The position numbers and the translations under genes are program-made. A model generated the notes under the pieces. The model saw only the letters and a program-made list of their open reading frames with translations, had not been told where the DNA came from and did no database searches. From Herbaspirillum sp. YR522 (GTDB lineage Bacteria > Pseudomonadota > Gammaproteobacteria > Burkholderiales > Burkholderiaceae_D), in the NCBI RefSeq assembly GCF_000282575.1, contig NZ_AKJA01000010.1:62001-126000 (forward strand): a stretch of 64,000 nucleotides of DNA, in the 5' to 3' direction. Below are positions 54,674 to 64,000 of this stretch, one piece after another (the first letter of the stretch is position 1; the number at the start of each line of letters is the position of its first letter).

Positions 54674-56815
54674 ATGAAGACTGCGGCTTTGAGTGTTTCC
54701 TCGGAGGAATGTTTTCAGCCGGGGCTGATTCCGCGTTCGCCGCGGCTGCTGGAAACCCTGCTGGCCAACCTGGACGGCATGGTGTATCGCTGCCGCGCCG
54801 ATGCGCAACGCACCATGGAATTCGTCAGCGAAGGCTGCCTGCCGCTGACTGGCCACCTGCCCGAGGCGCTGCTGCTGAACCAGCAACTCTCGTTCGAACA
54901 GCTGATCCACGAGGACGACCGCGAACTGGTGCGTTGGCACATCGGCGAATGCCTGCGCCAGCGGCGCCGCTTCGACGTCGAATGCCGTATCGTCTGTGCC
55001 GATGGATCGGTGCGCTGGGTCTGGGATCGCGGCGTGGCGATCTACAATGCGACCGGCGAGGTGGAGGCGGTCGAGGGCTTCATGCAGGACGTCACCGAGC
55101 GCAAGGAAGCCGCGCAAGCGTTGCAGGAGGCCGAACGGCGCTATCGCAGCATCTTCGAGAACGCCATCGAGGGCGTGTTCCAGACCACGCCCGACGGCAC
55201 CTACATCGCGGTCAATCCGGCGCTGGCCCGGATCTACGGCTATCGCTCGCCGGAAGACCTGATCGTCAGCCTGCGCGACATCCGCCACCAACTGTATGTC
55301 GAATCGGAGCGGCGCAGCGAATTCATGCGGCTCATGGAGCAGCACGGCTCGGTGTCGAACTTCGAGTCGCGGGTGTACCGGCGCGACGGCGACATCATCT
55401 GGATTTCGGAAAACGCCCGCGCCGTCCATGACGATGCCGGCACGCTGATGTTCTACGAGGGCACGGTCGAGGCCATCACCGAGCGCAAGCTCTACGAGGC
55501 CGAGATCCGCCACCAGGCCACCCACGACGCGCTCACCGGCTTGCCCAATCGCAACATGCTGCATGATCACTTGCAGCGTGCGATCCAGGCGCGCCAGAAG
55601 GGCAGCATGACGGTGGTGGCCTTCGTCGACCTCGACCAGTTCAAGTACATCAACGACAGCCTGGGACACCAGGTAGGCGACGAATTGCTCAAGACGGTGG
55701 CGCAGCGACTGCTGTCCTGCCTGCGCGATACCGACATGGTGGCGCGCCAGGGTGGCGACGAATTCGTGCTGGTGCTGCAGAACCAGAGCGGCGAGGCCGG
55801 TATCGCCGAAGTCATGCAACGTATCCTGGCGGCGGTCGCGAGGCCGTGGCCGGTGGGCGAGCGCGAGTTCCACATCACCTCCAGCATCGGGGTAAGCCGC
55901 TATCCGGAGGATGGCAAGGACGTCGAGACCCTGCTCAAGAAGGCCGATTCGGCCATGTACAAGGCCAAGGAACAGGGGCGCAACAACTTCCAGTTCTTTG
56001 CGCCGTGGATGGATACCCAGGTCAGCAATCGCCTGGATATGCTCATCAGCCTGCGCCGCGCGCTGGACCAGGAGGAGTTCCGCCTGTTCTACCAGCCCAA
56101 GTTGAGCTTGAGCAATGGCCGCATCATCGGCGCCGAGGCGCTGATCCGCTGGCAGTCTCCCGAGCAGAGCATGGTGGCACCAGACCGCTTCATTCCGTTC
56201 GCCGAGGAGGCCGGGCTGATCGTGCCGATCGGCGAGTGGGTGCTGCGCACCGCCTGCCGCCAGAACCGCGCCTGGCAGGACGCCGGCTTGTTGGCGATCC
56301 CGGTGGCGGTCAACATCTCGCCCCGGCAGATGAACCAGTCCTTGATCGATTTCGTGGCCAACGTGCTGCGCGACAGCGGCCTGGCCGCATCCTGGCTGGA
56401 GCTCGAGATCACCGAGAACGTGGTCATGAAGGACGCCGAGAAGACGGTGGCGACGCTGCACGCCTTGAAGAGCCTGGGCCTGAAGATATCGGTGGACGAC
56501 TTCGGCACCGGCTATTCGAGCCTGTCCTACCTGCGGCGCTTTCCGGTCGACGCGCTCAAGATCGACAAGTCCTTCGTGCGCGATATCGCCCGTGACGCCG
56601 ATAGCGCGGCCATCGTCAAGGCGGTGATCTCGCTGGCGCACATCCTGAACCTGCGTGTCATCGCCGAGGGTGTCGAGGATGAGCAACAGCATGATTTCCT
56701 GCGCGAAAACGGCTGCGACGAGGTGCAGGGATACTATTTTGGCAAGCCGATGAGCGTCGAAGACTTCACGCTGCGGCTGCGGGACGAGGCAATCCGGGGC
56801 GCGGCAGGCAAATAA
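54674..56815 (+). CDS. PAS-PAS-GGDEF-EAL cyclic-di-GMP turnover protein
   Basis: A 713-aa signalling protein. Two PAS/PAC sensor domains (about residues 20-140 and 145-270) precede a diguanylate cyclase domain with GGDEF (about 360-364) and an RxxD inhibitory site (RDTD, five residues before it). A phosphodiesterase domain follows with a canonical EAL (about 487-489) and DDFGTGYSS near 608. Both halves look catalytically complete. The start is taken at 54674; an in-frame ATG at 54485 would add 63 residues with no domain match. It differs from the first c-di-GMP protein in its intact EAL and its I-site. Confidence 0.93.
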   Translation: MKTAALSVSSEECFQPGLIPRSPRLLETLLANLDGMVYRCRADAQRTMEFVSEGCLPLTGHLPEALLLNQQLSFEQLIHEDDRELVRWHIGECLRQRRRFDVECRIVCADGSVRWVWDRGVAIYNATGEVEAVEGFMQDVTERKEAAQALQEAERRYRSIFENAIEGVFQTTPDGTYIAVNPALARIYGYRSPEDLIVSLRDIRHQLYVESERRSEFMRLMEQHGSVSNFESRVYRRDGDIIWISENARAVHDDAGTLMFYEGTVEAITERKLYEAEIRHQATHDALTGLPNRNMLHDHLQRAIQARQKGSMTVVAFVDLDQFKYINDSLGHQVGDELLKTVAQRLLSCLRDTDMVARQGGDEFVLVLQNQSGEAGIAEVMQRILAAVARPWPVGEREFHITSSIGVSRYPEDGKDVETLLKKADSAMYKAKEQGRNNFQFFAPWMDTQVSNRLDMLISLRRALDQEEFRLFYQPKLSLSNGRIIGAEALIRWQSPEQSMVAPDRFIPFAEEAGLIVPIGEWVLRTACRQNRAWQDAGLLAIPVAVNISPRQMNQSLIDFVANVLRDSGLAASWLELEITENVVMKDAEKTVATLHALKSLGLKISVDDFGTGYSSLSYLRRFPVDALKIDKSFVRDIARDADSAAIVKAVISLAHILNLRVIAEGVEDEQQHDFLRENGCDEVQGYYFGKPMSVEDFTLRLRDEAIRGAAGK

Positions 56816-57235
56816 TTGTCTGGGCGGCGCAACAGCGCCCAAGCGGCGAAATCTTTGTGCTACACTTTCGCGCAGTACATTTTACTTTGCGCCCGACCGC
56901 CGCAACCTGCGCGGCACCATGGCTCCAGGGCGCGAAGCGATGGTTGAAATGGCACAGCACAAGCCAGTTGTCAGCATCCAGCCGCTACCAAGGCGTATGC
57001 AGTGGCGTGATATCCCGCAATGCCAGCTCGGACCAAGTCTTGCCAAGTCTTGATTTTCCAGCTCAGTCTATCCTCTAAAAATCGGGCACCGGAAAGCAGT
57101 ACCTACAGCATCTCGCGCACGCAGACATTTTGCGATCGATATTCTCATGGGCGCTGCCGTCAGCGGCATAGTCGTCTGGCCGGGCCAAGTACAAACCAAC
57201 GTTTGTTTAATCAACAAGACGCACAAGAGTCGTAC
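56816..57235. other. Intergenic region before scpB
   Basis: A 420-base gap without a recognisable gene. A TACACT -10-like box at 56861-56866 lies in a TTTGTGCTACACTTTCG context, without a clear -35. GGGC/GCCC pairs at 56822-56840 could form a hairpin without a T-run, so I do not call a terminator. The in-frame extension of scpB upstream of 57236 has no family match. Confidence 0.6.
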
Positions 57236-58237
57236 ATGAATATTGCAGAGGCGAAGAAAGTCCTCGAAACAGCACTGCTATGCACGCATGAACCGCTATC
57301 GATCAACGACCTGAAGAAGCTGTACGCCGACCCGGAGCAGGACCAGCCTGGCGAGATCACCTCCGATCAAATCAAGCAGATGATCGAGGAATTGCGTGGC
57401 GATTGGGAGGGGCGCGGCGTGGAGGTGGTGCACCTGTCGACCGGATGGCGCTTCCAGAGTCGTCCCGACATGAAGGTGTACCTGGAACGCCTGAATCCGG
57501 AAAAGCCGCCGAAATACACGCGCGCCACGCTCGAGACGCTGGCCATCATCGCGTACCGGCAACCGGTGACGCGGGGGGATATTGAAGAAATTCGGGGTGT
57601 TGCCGTCAATTCGCAAACGATACGGATGCTCGAAGACCGGGGTTGGATAGAATCCATCGGTCACCGCGACGTACCCGGGCGACCTGCATTGTTTGCCACT
57701 ACCCGCAAGTTCCTCGATGACCTCGGCCTGACCTCGCTGGAGCAATTGCCGGCGTTGCAGAACGTCGGTGGCGAGGCCGCCGTGCAAGGCGCGCTGCTCG
57801 AGTTGCAGGCGCTCGAAGGTGTCGGCGACGCACTGGTCATGCCGCAAGCGGGGCAGGATGCCGATCTGGCGGACCCGGCGGCCGGGTCGGCCTTGCCGGT
57901 CGCCTCTGAAGACCAGGCGATGACGGTGCAGGCCACTGATGGGGCAATCGACGATGCGGCAGGTGATGCCGCCTCGGATGGTGGGCAGGATGTTGATGTC
58001 GAGGCGCCGCTGGTGGCTGCGCCCACAGTCGAGGTGACGCCGGAGCAGGCCGAGCCATCGACTGACGAAGAGCAAGAACCTTTTGGGCAGGCAGTTGCCG
58101 TAACAGGCGACGAGGCCCGCGCGACCGACGAGGATACGGACGGCGCAGAGATCGATTCCCATGACCAGGCCGACGAGCGCGACAATCAAGCCGAGCCGGG
58201 CCCGCATACTCAAGATTTGAAGAATGAAACCAACTAG
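57236..58237 (+). CDS. scpB: Segregation and condensation protein B with acidic tail
   Basis: A 333-aa ScpB, the kleisin-associated winged-helix protein that joins ScpA and SMC to condense the chromosome. The core spans about residues 1-190 ([70 protein letters not shown]). The remaining 140 residues are Asp/Glu/Ala-rich and look disordered. ScpA is not adjacent. It overlaps rluB by 14 bases. Confidence 0.95.
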   Translation: MNIAEAKKVLETALLCTHEPLSINDLKKLYADPEQDQPGEITSDQIKQMIEELRGDWEGRGVEVVHLSTGWRFQSRPDMKVYLERLNPEKPPKYTRATLETLAIIAYRQPVTRGDIEEIRGVAVNSQTIRMLEDRGWIESIGHRDVPGRPALFATTRKFLDDLGLTSLEQLPALQNVGGEAAVQGALLELQALEGVGDALVMPQAGQDADLADPAAGSALPVASEDQAMTVQATDGAIDDAAGDAASDGGQDVDVEAPLVAAPTVEVTPEQAEPSTDEEQEPFGQAVAVTGDEARATDEDTDGAEIDSHDQADERDNQAEPGPHTQDLKNETN

Positions 58238-60305
58238 TTCCCAAGACGAGCAAGCCGTTGACGCGGCAGCCAACGCAGCCGACAAGCCGATCAAGAAGCG
58301 CACCCGCAAGGTGAGTGCCGCAGCCGAGGCTGCGCCCGTGGTGGCCGAGGTCGCCGCCGAGGCTGCGCCCAAGAAGCGCGCCCCGCGCACCAGGAAGGCC
58401 GACGATCAGCAGGCGTCCCAGCCCGAGCTGCTGGAGGTACCGGCCGCCGAGAAGAAGCCGCGGGTCAGCAAGCCGCGCGTCAAGAAGGTCGAGTCGGCCG
58501 AGCCGGTTGCGGCGCCCGGCGCCAGCGCCGAACGGTCGCCGGCACCGTTGGCGGCCGAGGCCGTCAAGCCGGCGCGTGCCCCGCGTGGCAAGCCGCGTGC
58601 CGGCAAGTCGCAGGATGGCACTGCGCCCGAGCCGGCGCGGGCGGCAGGTGCCGACCAGCTCAGTTTCGACATGGCGCCTCCGCTGCGCGTGTCGGTCGCG
58701 GCCGTGGCTCCTCCCGAATCGCACAAGGTTACCGTGACCGTCGGTGATGAAGTGTCGGCACCACCGGTGCTGCTGGATGCCCCGGTGGATCCCAATCGCG
58801 CCAAGCCGGCCCGCCGTGGCGTGCGTGGTCCGCGCGCGTTGCGCAACAACCGCGCCGCACAGCGTGCCGCCACTGGTGCCGAAGGCGCGCCACAGCAGCG
58901 TGCTGCCGCCGTCGAGGGCGGCGTGCCGCAAGAACAGCAGCCGCGCCAGCAATTCAACAAGAACCAGCAGCAAGGCAAGAAGCCGTTCGACAAGGGGCAC
59001 AAGAAGCCCAAGGCCCCGCAACTGGGGCTGCGTTCGGGCGAGCAGGGCGACGACATCTTCTCGTTCGTCACCTCCGAGGCCTACGACCGCGAGGACAAGG
59101 GTGGTCGCGGCCAGCAACAGCACCAGATGCGCGGCAAGAACGGTCGACGCGACCTGACGGCCGAGGACGACGCACCCAAGCTGCACAAGGTATTGGCCGA
59201 TGTCGGCCTGGGCTCGCGGCGCGACATGGAAGAGCTCATCGTCGCCGGCCGCGTGTCGGTCAACGGCGAGCCGGCCCATATCGGCCAACGCATCCTGCCG
59301 ACCGACCAGGTCCGTATCAATGGCAAGCTGTTGCAGCGCAAGGTGACCAAGCGTCCTCCGCGCGTGTTGGTCTATCACAAGCCGGCCGGCGAGATCGTCA
59401 GCCATGCCGATCCGGAAGGACGCAATTCGGTATTCGACCGTCTGCCGACCATGAAGGCGGGCAAGTGGCTGGCCGTAGGCCGTCTCGACTTCAATACCGA
59501 GGGTTTGCTGTTGTTCACCACCTCCGGTGACCTGGCCAATCGCCTGATGCACCCGCGCTACAACATCGAGCGCGAGTATGCGGTGCGTACCCTGGGCGAA
59601 CTCGAGGAGGGCATGCGCCAGCGCCTGCTCAACGGTGTCGAGCTCGACGACGGCACCGCGCAGTTCTCGCGTATTGCCGACGGTGGTGGTGAAGGTGTCA
59701 ACAAGTGGTATCGGGTGACCATCGGCGAAGGCCGTAACCGTGAAGTACGCCGCATGTTCGAAGCGGTCGGCCTGACGGTGTCGCGCCTGATCCGCACGCG
59801 CTACGGCGCGATGACGTTGCCGCAGACGCTGCGCCGCGGTCGTTGGGAAGAGCTGGAAGAAAACGCAGTGCGCGGCCTGCTGGCTGCCTGTGGCATGGAA
59901 AAGGCCGGTGGCGAGCAGAAGTCGGCCGCCGGTAATGGCAGGCCAGGCCAGGGTGCGCAAGGCGGCCAGAACAACGGCCCGCGCGGCCCGCGTGGCAACC
60001 AGGCGCCTGGCAACGGCGGACCTTCGCAGCGTAGCCGGGGCGGCAATGGCGGCGGTTACGGCAACGGCGGGGGCAATGGCGGTGGCTACGGTAACGGCGG
60101 TGGTTATGGAAATGGCAACGGCGGCAAGGGCGGCGGGCAACAGAAGAGCCGTCAACCTGATCCGTTGCAGACAGCGCTGGGCTTTCCCGAAGCCGGGCAG
60201 CGTCGCCACAACCGGCCGCAACGCGGCGGCCAGGCCGCATCGTTCGGTTTGCCGGGCCTGCCCAATATCGTACGTCGCGGCGGTGGCGGCGGGCGTGGTC
60301 GTTGA
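58224..60305 (+). CDS. rluB: 23S rRNA pseudouridine synthase RluB with long low-complexity extensions
   Basis: A 693-aa protein whose central 300 residues are a pseudouridine synthase of the RsuA/RluB family: the S4 domain ([29 protein letters not shown], about residues 310-340) and the catalytic aspartate in [16 protein letters not shown]. It should modify the 23S rRNA. An N-terminal extension of about 300 residues is Lys/Ala/Pro/Arg-rich. The C-terminal tail of about 130 residues is Gly/Asn/Gln/Arg-rich with repeated GGGYGNGGG units. The extensions are typical in composition for Burkholderiales RluB, though these are unusually long. Confidence 0.93.
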   Translation: MKPTSSQDEQAVDAAANAADKPIKKRTRKVSAAAEAAPVVAEVAAEAAPKKRAPRTRKADDQQASQPELLEVPAAEKKPRVSKPRVKKVESAEPVAAPGASAERSPAPLAAEAVKPARAPRGKPRAGKSQDGTAPEPARAAGADQLSFDMAPPLRVSVAAVAPPESHKVTVTVGDEVSAPPVLLDAPVDPNRAKPARRGVRGPRALRNNRAAQRAATGAEGAPQQRAAAVEGGVPQEQQPRQQFNKNQQQGKKPFDKGHKKPKAPQLGLRSGEQGDDIFSFVTSEAYDREDKGGRGQQQHQMRGKNGRRDLTAEDDAPKLHKVLADVGLGSRRDMEELIVAGRVSVNGEPAHIGQRILPTDQVRINGKLLQRKVTKRPPRVLVYHKPAGEIVSHADPEGRNSVFDRLPTMKAGKWLAVGRLDFNTEGLLLFTTSGDLANRLMHPRYNIEREYAVRTLGELEEGMRQRLLNGVELDDGTAQFSRIADGGGEGVNKWYRVTIGEGRNREVRRMFEAVGLTVSRLIRTRYGAMTLPQTLRRGRWEELEENAVRGLLAACGMEKAGGEQKSAAGNGRPGQGAQGGQNNGPRGPRGNQAPGNGGPSQRSRGGNGGGYGNGGGNGGGYGNGGGYGNGNGGKGGGQQKSRQPDPLQTALGFPEAGQRRHNRPQRGGQAASFGLPGLPNIVRRGGGGGRGR
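60040..60138 (+). repeat. GGN-type microsatellite-like repeat coding the RluB Gly tail
   Basis: Imperfect tandem units of the form GGCGGTTACGGCAACGGC recur about five times and code for GGGYGNGGG-type repeats in the RluB C-terminus. Such tracts can vary in length by slippage. Confidence 0.75.
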
Positions 60306-60370
60306 AGTGCGCGGATGACGGTGTTTGCGCCGCCCGGCGTGGCGCAAACACACGTTGATCCAATCTCGAA

Positions 60371-60399
60371 TTGCTGCACATACCGTAATCGAGTATAAT
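60371..60399 (+). promoter_or_regulatory. Promoter of the rimP-nusA-infB operon
   Basis: TTGCTG (60371-60376), 17 bases, perfect TATAAT (60394-60399). The start of transcription would be near 60406, giving a leader of about 205 bases to the rimP start. Confidence 0.75.
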
Positions 60400-60530
60400 G
60401 CGCAAGTTAAACGCAACCCGTCGCGAATCGCATATGTGAAAAATCACCGTAGATCCGCCTGCACCATGCTTTGAGTGGCAAGTGGATCGGTTCGCGAGCT
60501 CTCGGGAAGTTGCGTGAGAGATAACAAAAG

Positions 60531-60555
60531 ATGGGCGGATGCCCATTTTTTTTTT
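60531..60555 (+). terminator. Intrinsic terminator inside the rimP-nusA-infB leader (possible attenuator)
   Basis: ATGGGC-GGAT-GCCCAT followed by nine T residues lies about 125-150 bases downstream of the promoter at 60371-60399 and ends 55 bases before the rimP start at 60611. The upstream leader has further pairing potential (for example CTCTC/GAGAG around 60510). Because it is between promoter and gene, it should reduce readthrough into the operon and may be regulated, or generate a ~150-base RNA. Confidence 0.8.
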
Positions 60556-60610
60556 GCTGATGGATTTCGACGCTGGCGTGTCACGCCGGTGTCAATACGG
60601 AGAAATAGTC

Positions 60611-61105
60611 TTGCAATTGCTGGAGCTCATTGAGTCCACCCTGTCGGGTATGGGCTACGAACTGGTCGAGATGGAGAAGGCCTCGCGAGGCCTGGTGCGT
60701 GTCTTCATCGATTTCCCGTTCGATCCCGCTGCCGAGGAGGAGCGCTCGATCACGGTCGAGGATTGCGAGAAGGTGACGCACCAGTTGCTGCACGTGTTCA
60801 CGGTCGAAAACGTGGCATATGAGCGGCTGGAGGTTTCCTCGCCGGGCCTGGACCGGCCGCTCAGGAAGTTTGCCCATTTCGTGCGCTTCGTCGATTGCGA
60901 GGCGCTGATCAAGCTGAGAGTGGCGTTGCCCGATACGGCCAATCGCAAGACCTATCAAGGGATCTTGCGTGAAGCCGAAGGCGAGAACCTGATATTGGAA
61001 TTTGAAGCAAACGATGGGTCGTCGGCGGTACTGAGTTTTACCCCGGCTGACGTGGAGAAGGCACAACTGGTGCCGCAGGTCGATTTTAGGAGTCGCAAAG
61101 CATGA
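60611..61105 (+). CDS. rimP: Ribosome maturation factor RimP
   Basis: A 164-aa protein for 30S subunit maturation. It has the N-terminal alpha/beta domain ([27 protein letters not shown]) and the segment [38 protein letters not shown]-terminal SH3-like domain follows. TTG at 60611 is taken as start because GGAG lies 8 bases upstream and the family N-terminus begins there; an in-frame ATG at 60539 lies within the terminator-like hairpin. Overlaps nusA by 4 bases (ATGA). Confidence 0.95.
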   Translation: MQLLELIESTLSGMGYELVEMEKASRGLVRVFIDFPFDPAAEEERSITVEDCEKVTHQLLHVFTVENVAYERLEVSSPGLDRPLRKFAHFVRFVDCEALIKLRVALPDTANRKTYQGILREAEGENLILEFEANDGSSAVLSFTPADVEKAQLVPQVDFRSRKA

Positions 61106-62667
61106 GTCGCGAAGTTTTGTTGTTGGTCGATGCGCTGGCGCGCGAAAAGAACGTCGATAAGGATGTGGTCTTCGGGGCGCTCGAACACGCCCTGGCACAA
61201 GCCACGAAGAAGCGCTATGAAGGCGAAGTCGACATTCGCGTCTCGATCGACCGTGAAAGTGGTGAGTTCGAGTCGTTCCGCCGCTGGCACGTGGTTCCCG
61301 ACGAGGCCGGCCTGCAATTGCCCGACCAGGAGATCCTGCTGTTCGAAGCCAAGGAACAGTATCCCGACATGGAAGTCGACGAGTACATCGAGGAAGCCAT
61401 CGAGTCGGTCGAGTTCGGTCGCCGCTTTGCCCAGGACACCAAGCAGGTGGTCCTGCAGCGCATCCGCGATGCCGAGCGCGAACAGATTCTGGCCGACTTC
61501 CTGGCGCGTGGCGATGCATTGGTCACCGGCACCATCAAGCGCATGGAACGTGGCGACGCCATCATCGAATCGGGCAAGATCGAAGCGCGCCTGCCGCGCG
61601 ACCAGATGATCCCGAAGGAAAACCTGCGTATCGGCGACCGCGTACGGGCGTTCATCCTGCGCATCGACCGCGGTGCACGCGGTCCGCAGGTGATCCTGTC
61701 GCGTACGGCGCCTGAATTCATCATGAAGCTGTTCGAGCTCGAAGTGCCTGAGATCGAACAGGGTTCGCTCGAGATCAAGTCGGCTGCCCGTGATTCGGGC
61801 GTGCGCGCCAAGATCGCCGTCTTCACCGCCGACAAGCGCATCGATCCGATCGGTACCTGCGTGGGCATGCGCGGTTCGCGGGTACAGGCAGTCACCGGCG
61901 AACTGGGCGGCGAGCGTGTCGATATCGTGCTGTGGTCCGAAGATCCGGCGCAGTTCGTCATCGGCGCGCTGGCCCCGGCCAACGTCACCTCGATCGTGGT
62001 GGACGAAGAAAAGCACGCCATGGATGTGGTGGTGGACGAAGAGAACCTGGCCATCGCCATCGGTCGTGGCGGCCAGAACGTGCGCCTGGCCGCCGAGCTG
62101 ACCGGCTGGCAGATCAACATCATGACCGCCGAGGAATCGGCCGACAAGTCGGCGCTCGAGACCGCGGCGATCCGTACGCTGTTCATGGAAAAGCTGGATG
62201 TGGACCAGGAAGTGGCCGACATCCTGGTTGAGGAAGGTTTCTCGACACTGGAAGAGATCGCCTACGTGCCGATCACTGAAATGCTCGAGATCGAGTCGTT
62301 CGATGAAGAGACCGTCAACGAGTTGCGCAACCGCGCACGCGATGCACTGGTGACCGAAGCGATCGCGTCCGAAGAGGGTCTGGAAGGCATGGAAGACGAC
62401 CTGATCAACTTCGAGGGCCTGGACCGCGTACTGGCAGGCAAGCTGGGCCTGGCCGGCGTGAAGACGCTGGCCGGTTTTGCCGGCCTGGCCTATGACGAGT
62501 TTGGCGCGATCCTGGCACTGCCTTCCGAACGCGCACGTGAACTGATTGAAAATGCATTTGAAAATGTGACCGACGATGAAATGAAGCTCATCGACGCCAA
62601 ATACGATGAACGCGCCAAGGCATTGCAAGCCCGCGCATGGAGTGCGACCGAAGCCGTCAAGGGCTGA
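61102..62667 (+). CDS. nusA: Transcription termination/antitermination protein NusA
   Basis: A 521-aa RNA polymerase-associated factor. The N-terminal polymerase-binding domain (about residues 1-125) is followed by S1 ([23 protein letters not shown]), KH1 and KH2 ([47 protein letters not shown]). Two C-terminal acidic repeats come last ([40 protein letters not shown]). It directs pausing, termination and antitermination. Encoded between rimP and infB in the conserved order. Confidence 0.98.
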   Translation: MSREVLLLVDALAREKNVDKDVVFGALEHALAQATKKRYEGEVDIRVSIDRESGEFESFRRWHVVPDEAGLQLPDQEILLFEAKEQYPDMEVDEYIEEAIESVEFGRRFAQDTKQVVLQRIRDAEREQILADFLARGDALVTGTIKRMERGDAIIESGKIEARLPRDQMIPKENLRIGDRVRAFILRIDRGARGPQVILSRTAPEFIMKLFELEVPEIEQGSLEIKSAARDSGVRAKIAVFTADKRIDPIGTCVGMRGSRVQAVTGELGGERVDIVLWSEDPAQFVIGALAPANVTSIVVDEEKHAMDVVVDEENLAIAIGRGGQNVRLAAELTGWQINIMTAEESADKSALETAAIRTLFMEKLDVDQEVADILVEEGFSTLEEIAYVPITEMLEIESFDEETVNELRNRARDALVTEAIASEEGLEGMEDDLINFEGLDRVLAGKLGLAGVKTLAGFAGLAYDEFGAILALPSERARELIENAFENVTDDEMKLIDAKYDERAKALQARAWSATEAVKG

Positions 62668-62713
62668 GCGCATCTCCACATCATCTGTCGAGCCACATAG
62701 AAAAGAGGACTGA

Positions 62714-64000
62714 ATGGCGAGTACCAACGTTGCCCAATTTGCCACCGAGCTGAAAATGCCCGCTGATCTGCTGCTAACCCAGTTGCGTTCGGCTGGCGTC
62801 GAAAAAAGCTCCGCATCCGATTCCCTGTCGAAGGAAGACAAGGATCGCCTGCTCGAACACCTGCGCCGTGCGCGTGGCGCCGCCCCCGAGGGCGAGAAGA
62901 AGAAGATCACGCTCACCCGCAAGGAAACGACCGAGATCAAGCAGGCCGATGCGACCGGCAAATCGCGCACGATCCAGGTGGAAGTGCGCAAGAAGCGCAC
63001 CTTCATCAAGCGTGACGAACCCGCTGCCGACGAGGCCGCGGTGCGTGCGGCCGTGGTCGAGAACGACCCCGCCGAAGAGCAGGCACGTCACGAGGAAGAA
63101 GCTCGTCGTCAGGCTGAATTGAAGGCCCAGGAAGAACGCCTGGCGCAACTGGAGGCAGAACGTGCCGCCCAGGCGCAGGCTGCCGAGCTGGAACAGCAGC
63201 GTGCCCGTGAAGCCGCCGCCGCCGAAGCCGCGCGTGCCGCCGCCGAGGCAGCCGAAGCCGAAAAGGCCAAGGCCAAGGCAGGTGCCGAGGCCGCACCGGT
63301 AGCTGCCGATCCTGCCGAAGAAGAGAAGAAGCGCGCCGTAGCCGAGGAAGCCAAGAAGAAGGCAGCCGAAGCCGCCAAGGAAGCAGCCGACCGGGCTGCC
63401 GCCAACGACCGCGCGCGCAAGGCGGTGGAAGACGAAGTGGCCCAGATCAAGGCCATGATGAATGCCCCGCGTCGTGTGATCAAGGCGCCCGAGCCGGCGC
63501 CTGCCGCCAAGGCCCCCGAAGGTACGCTGCACAAGCCTGCCGACAAGAAGCCTGGCGAGAAGAAGGACGACAAGAAGCCGGCAGTCGCTACCGCCGACAA
63601 GAAGTCGATCAAGTCGGCCAATGTGTCGTCGACCTGGCAAGACGAGGCCAAGAAGCGTCCGGGCGGCCTGAAGTCGCGCGGCGCCACAGGCGGCGGCGGT
63701 CGCGATGGCGGCTGGCGTGCCGGCGGCAAGGGCGGTCGTCGTCACTCCAGCAGCGACGACCAGCGCGAAAGCAACTTCCAGGTGCCGACCGAAGCCGTGG
63801 TGCATGATGTCTATGTGCCTGAAACCATCACCGTGTCCGAAGTGGCGCACAAGATGGCGGTCAAGGCTTCCGAAGTCATCAAGCACATGATGAAGCTGGG
63901 CCAGATGGTCACCATCAACCAGGTGCTGGACCAGGAGACCGCGATGATCGTGGTCGAGGAAATGGGTCACCGCGCCCATCCGGCCAAGGAAGACGATCCC
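62714..64000 (+). CDS. infB: Translation initiation factor IF-2, N-terminal part (cut by window end)
   Basis: The first 429 codons of IF-2. The N-terminal domain ([24 protein letters not shown]) is followed by a long Ala/Glu/Lys-rich coiled-coil (about residues 110-240), a lysine-rich linker, a Gly/Arg-rich segment near 330, and the start of the second IF2N domain ([24 protein letters not shown]). The GTPase domains lie outside the window. Starts 46 bases after nusA. Confidence 0.96.
   Translation, partial: MASTNVAQFATELKMPADLLLTQLRSAGVEKSSASDSLSKEDKDRLLEHLRRARGAAPEGEKKKITLTRKETTEIKQADATGKSRTIQVEVRKKRTFIKRDEPAADEAAVRAAVVENDPAEEQARHEEEARRQAELKAQEERLAQLEAERAAQAQAAELEQQRAREAAAAEAARAAAEAAEAEKAKAKAGAEAAPVAADPAEEEKKRAVAEEAKKKAAEAAKEAADRAAANDRARKAVEDEVAQIKAMMNAPRRVIKAPEPAPAAKAPEGTLHKPADKKPGEKKDDKKPAVATADKKSIKSANVSSTWQDEAKKRPGGLKSRGATGGGGRDGGWRAGGKGGRRHSSSDDQRESNFQVPTEAVVHDVYVPETITVSEVAHKMAVKASEVIKHMMKLGQMVTINQVLDQETAMIVVEEMGHRAHPAKEDDP

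Noticed and set aside
57837-60416. 859-codon reading frame opposite rluB (similar long frames at 18565-21108, 33180-34943 and 49151-51652)
   Set aside because: Antisense shadows of well-supported genes, caused by high GC content at the third codon position; no family motifs and atypical composition.

Overview
This 64 kb window reads as chromosomal core DNA of a GC-rich beta-proteobacterium. The order Burkholderiales fits best and an Oxalobacteraceae (Herbaspirillum-like) genome is the most likely source. That assignment rests on protein character and gene order (exbB-exbD-lpxK-Trm112-kdsB-adk; purN beside an RsmB-type methyltransferase; scpB-rluB-rimP-nusA-infB) and was not tested by a search. 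Coding density is high on both strands. I see no insertion sequence, prophage, integrase, CRISPR array, rRNA or tRNA.

Layout. 0-6.3 kb: start of sodB behind a Fur-box-like palindrome, xseA, then a co-directional envelope/nucleotide run (exbB, exbD, lpxK, Trm112-like, kdsB, adk) closed by an intrinsic terminator. 6.4-9.5 kb: SDR dehydrogenase, patatin-like lipase and a secreted barnase-type RNase with its barstar-type inhibitor. 9.5-14.8 kb: purN, RsmB-like methyltransferase, a single-HKD phospholipase D-like protein, MscS channel and a three-histidine-box desaturase. 15-19.8 kb: DUF3311 plus sodium:solute symporter, a PAS-GGDEF-EAL protein and a sirtuin. 19.9-23.5 kb: a sulfur-scavenging-like group (DszC-like oxidase, MetQ-like binding protein, NtaA/DszA-like monooxygenase coupled to a 29-codon ORF). 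23.6-30.7 kb: DUF4105 membrane protein, aldo-keto reductase, ribE, ribD and a minor-pilin operon (pilV-pilW-pilX-pilE-like-fimT) without pilY1. 30.8-41.8 kb: small housekeeping genes, a YpfJ-type metalloprotease, a long FadE-type acyl-CoA dehydrogenase, nucleoside deoxyribosyltransferase, sbcB, two paralogous lipoproteins and a uracil permease. 42-48.9 kb: small lipoproteins, a CorA/ZntB transporter, glnS, a LytS-type kinase and a glycerophosphodiesterase. 49-54.4 kb: alaS, NUDIX hydrolase, a TusA-like protein and a glutamate-synthase-like FMN protein. 54.7-64 kb: a second c-di-GMP protein, scpB, rluB, and rimP-nusA-infB.

The main functional themes are envelope and nucleotide synthesis, translation/transcription machinery, c-di-GMP and pilus-based surface behaviour, and scavenging of organic sulfur. 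Several short genes missed by length cutoffs are recorded (DUF3311, 59 aa; a 46-aa lipoprotein; the 29-codon ORF).

Nothing here is clearly a new multi-gene system. The most interesting unexplained signals are regulatory: a promoter plus intrinsic terminator in the rimP-nusA-infB leader, the coupled 29-codon ORF ahead of the monooxygenase, a Fur-box-like palindrome upstream of sodB, a 14-bp palindrome next to the uracil permease promoter, and several perfect stem-loops just after stop codons that lack U-tracts.
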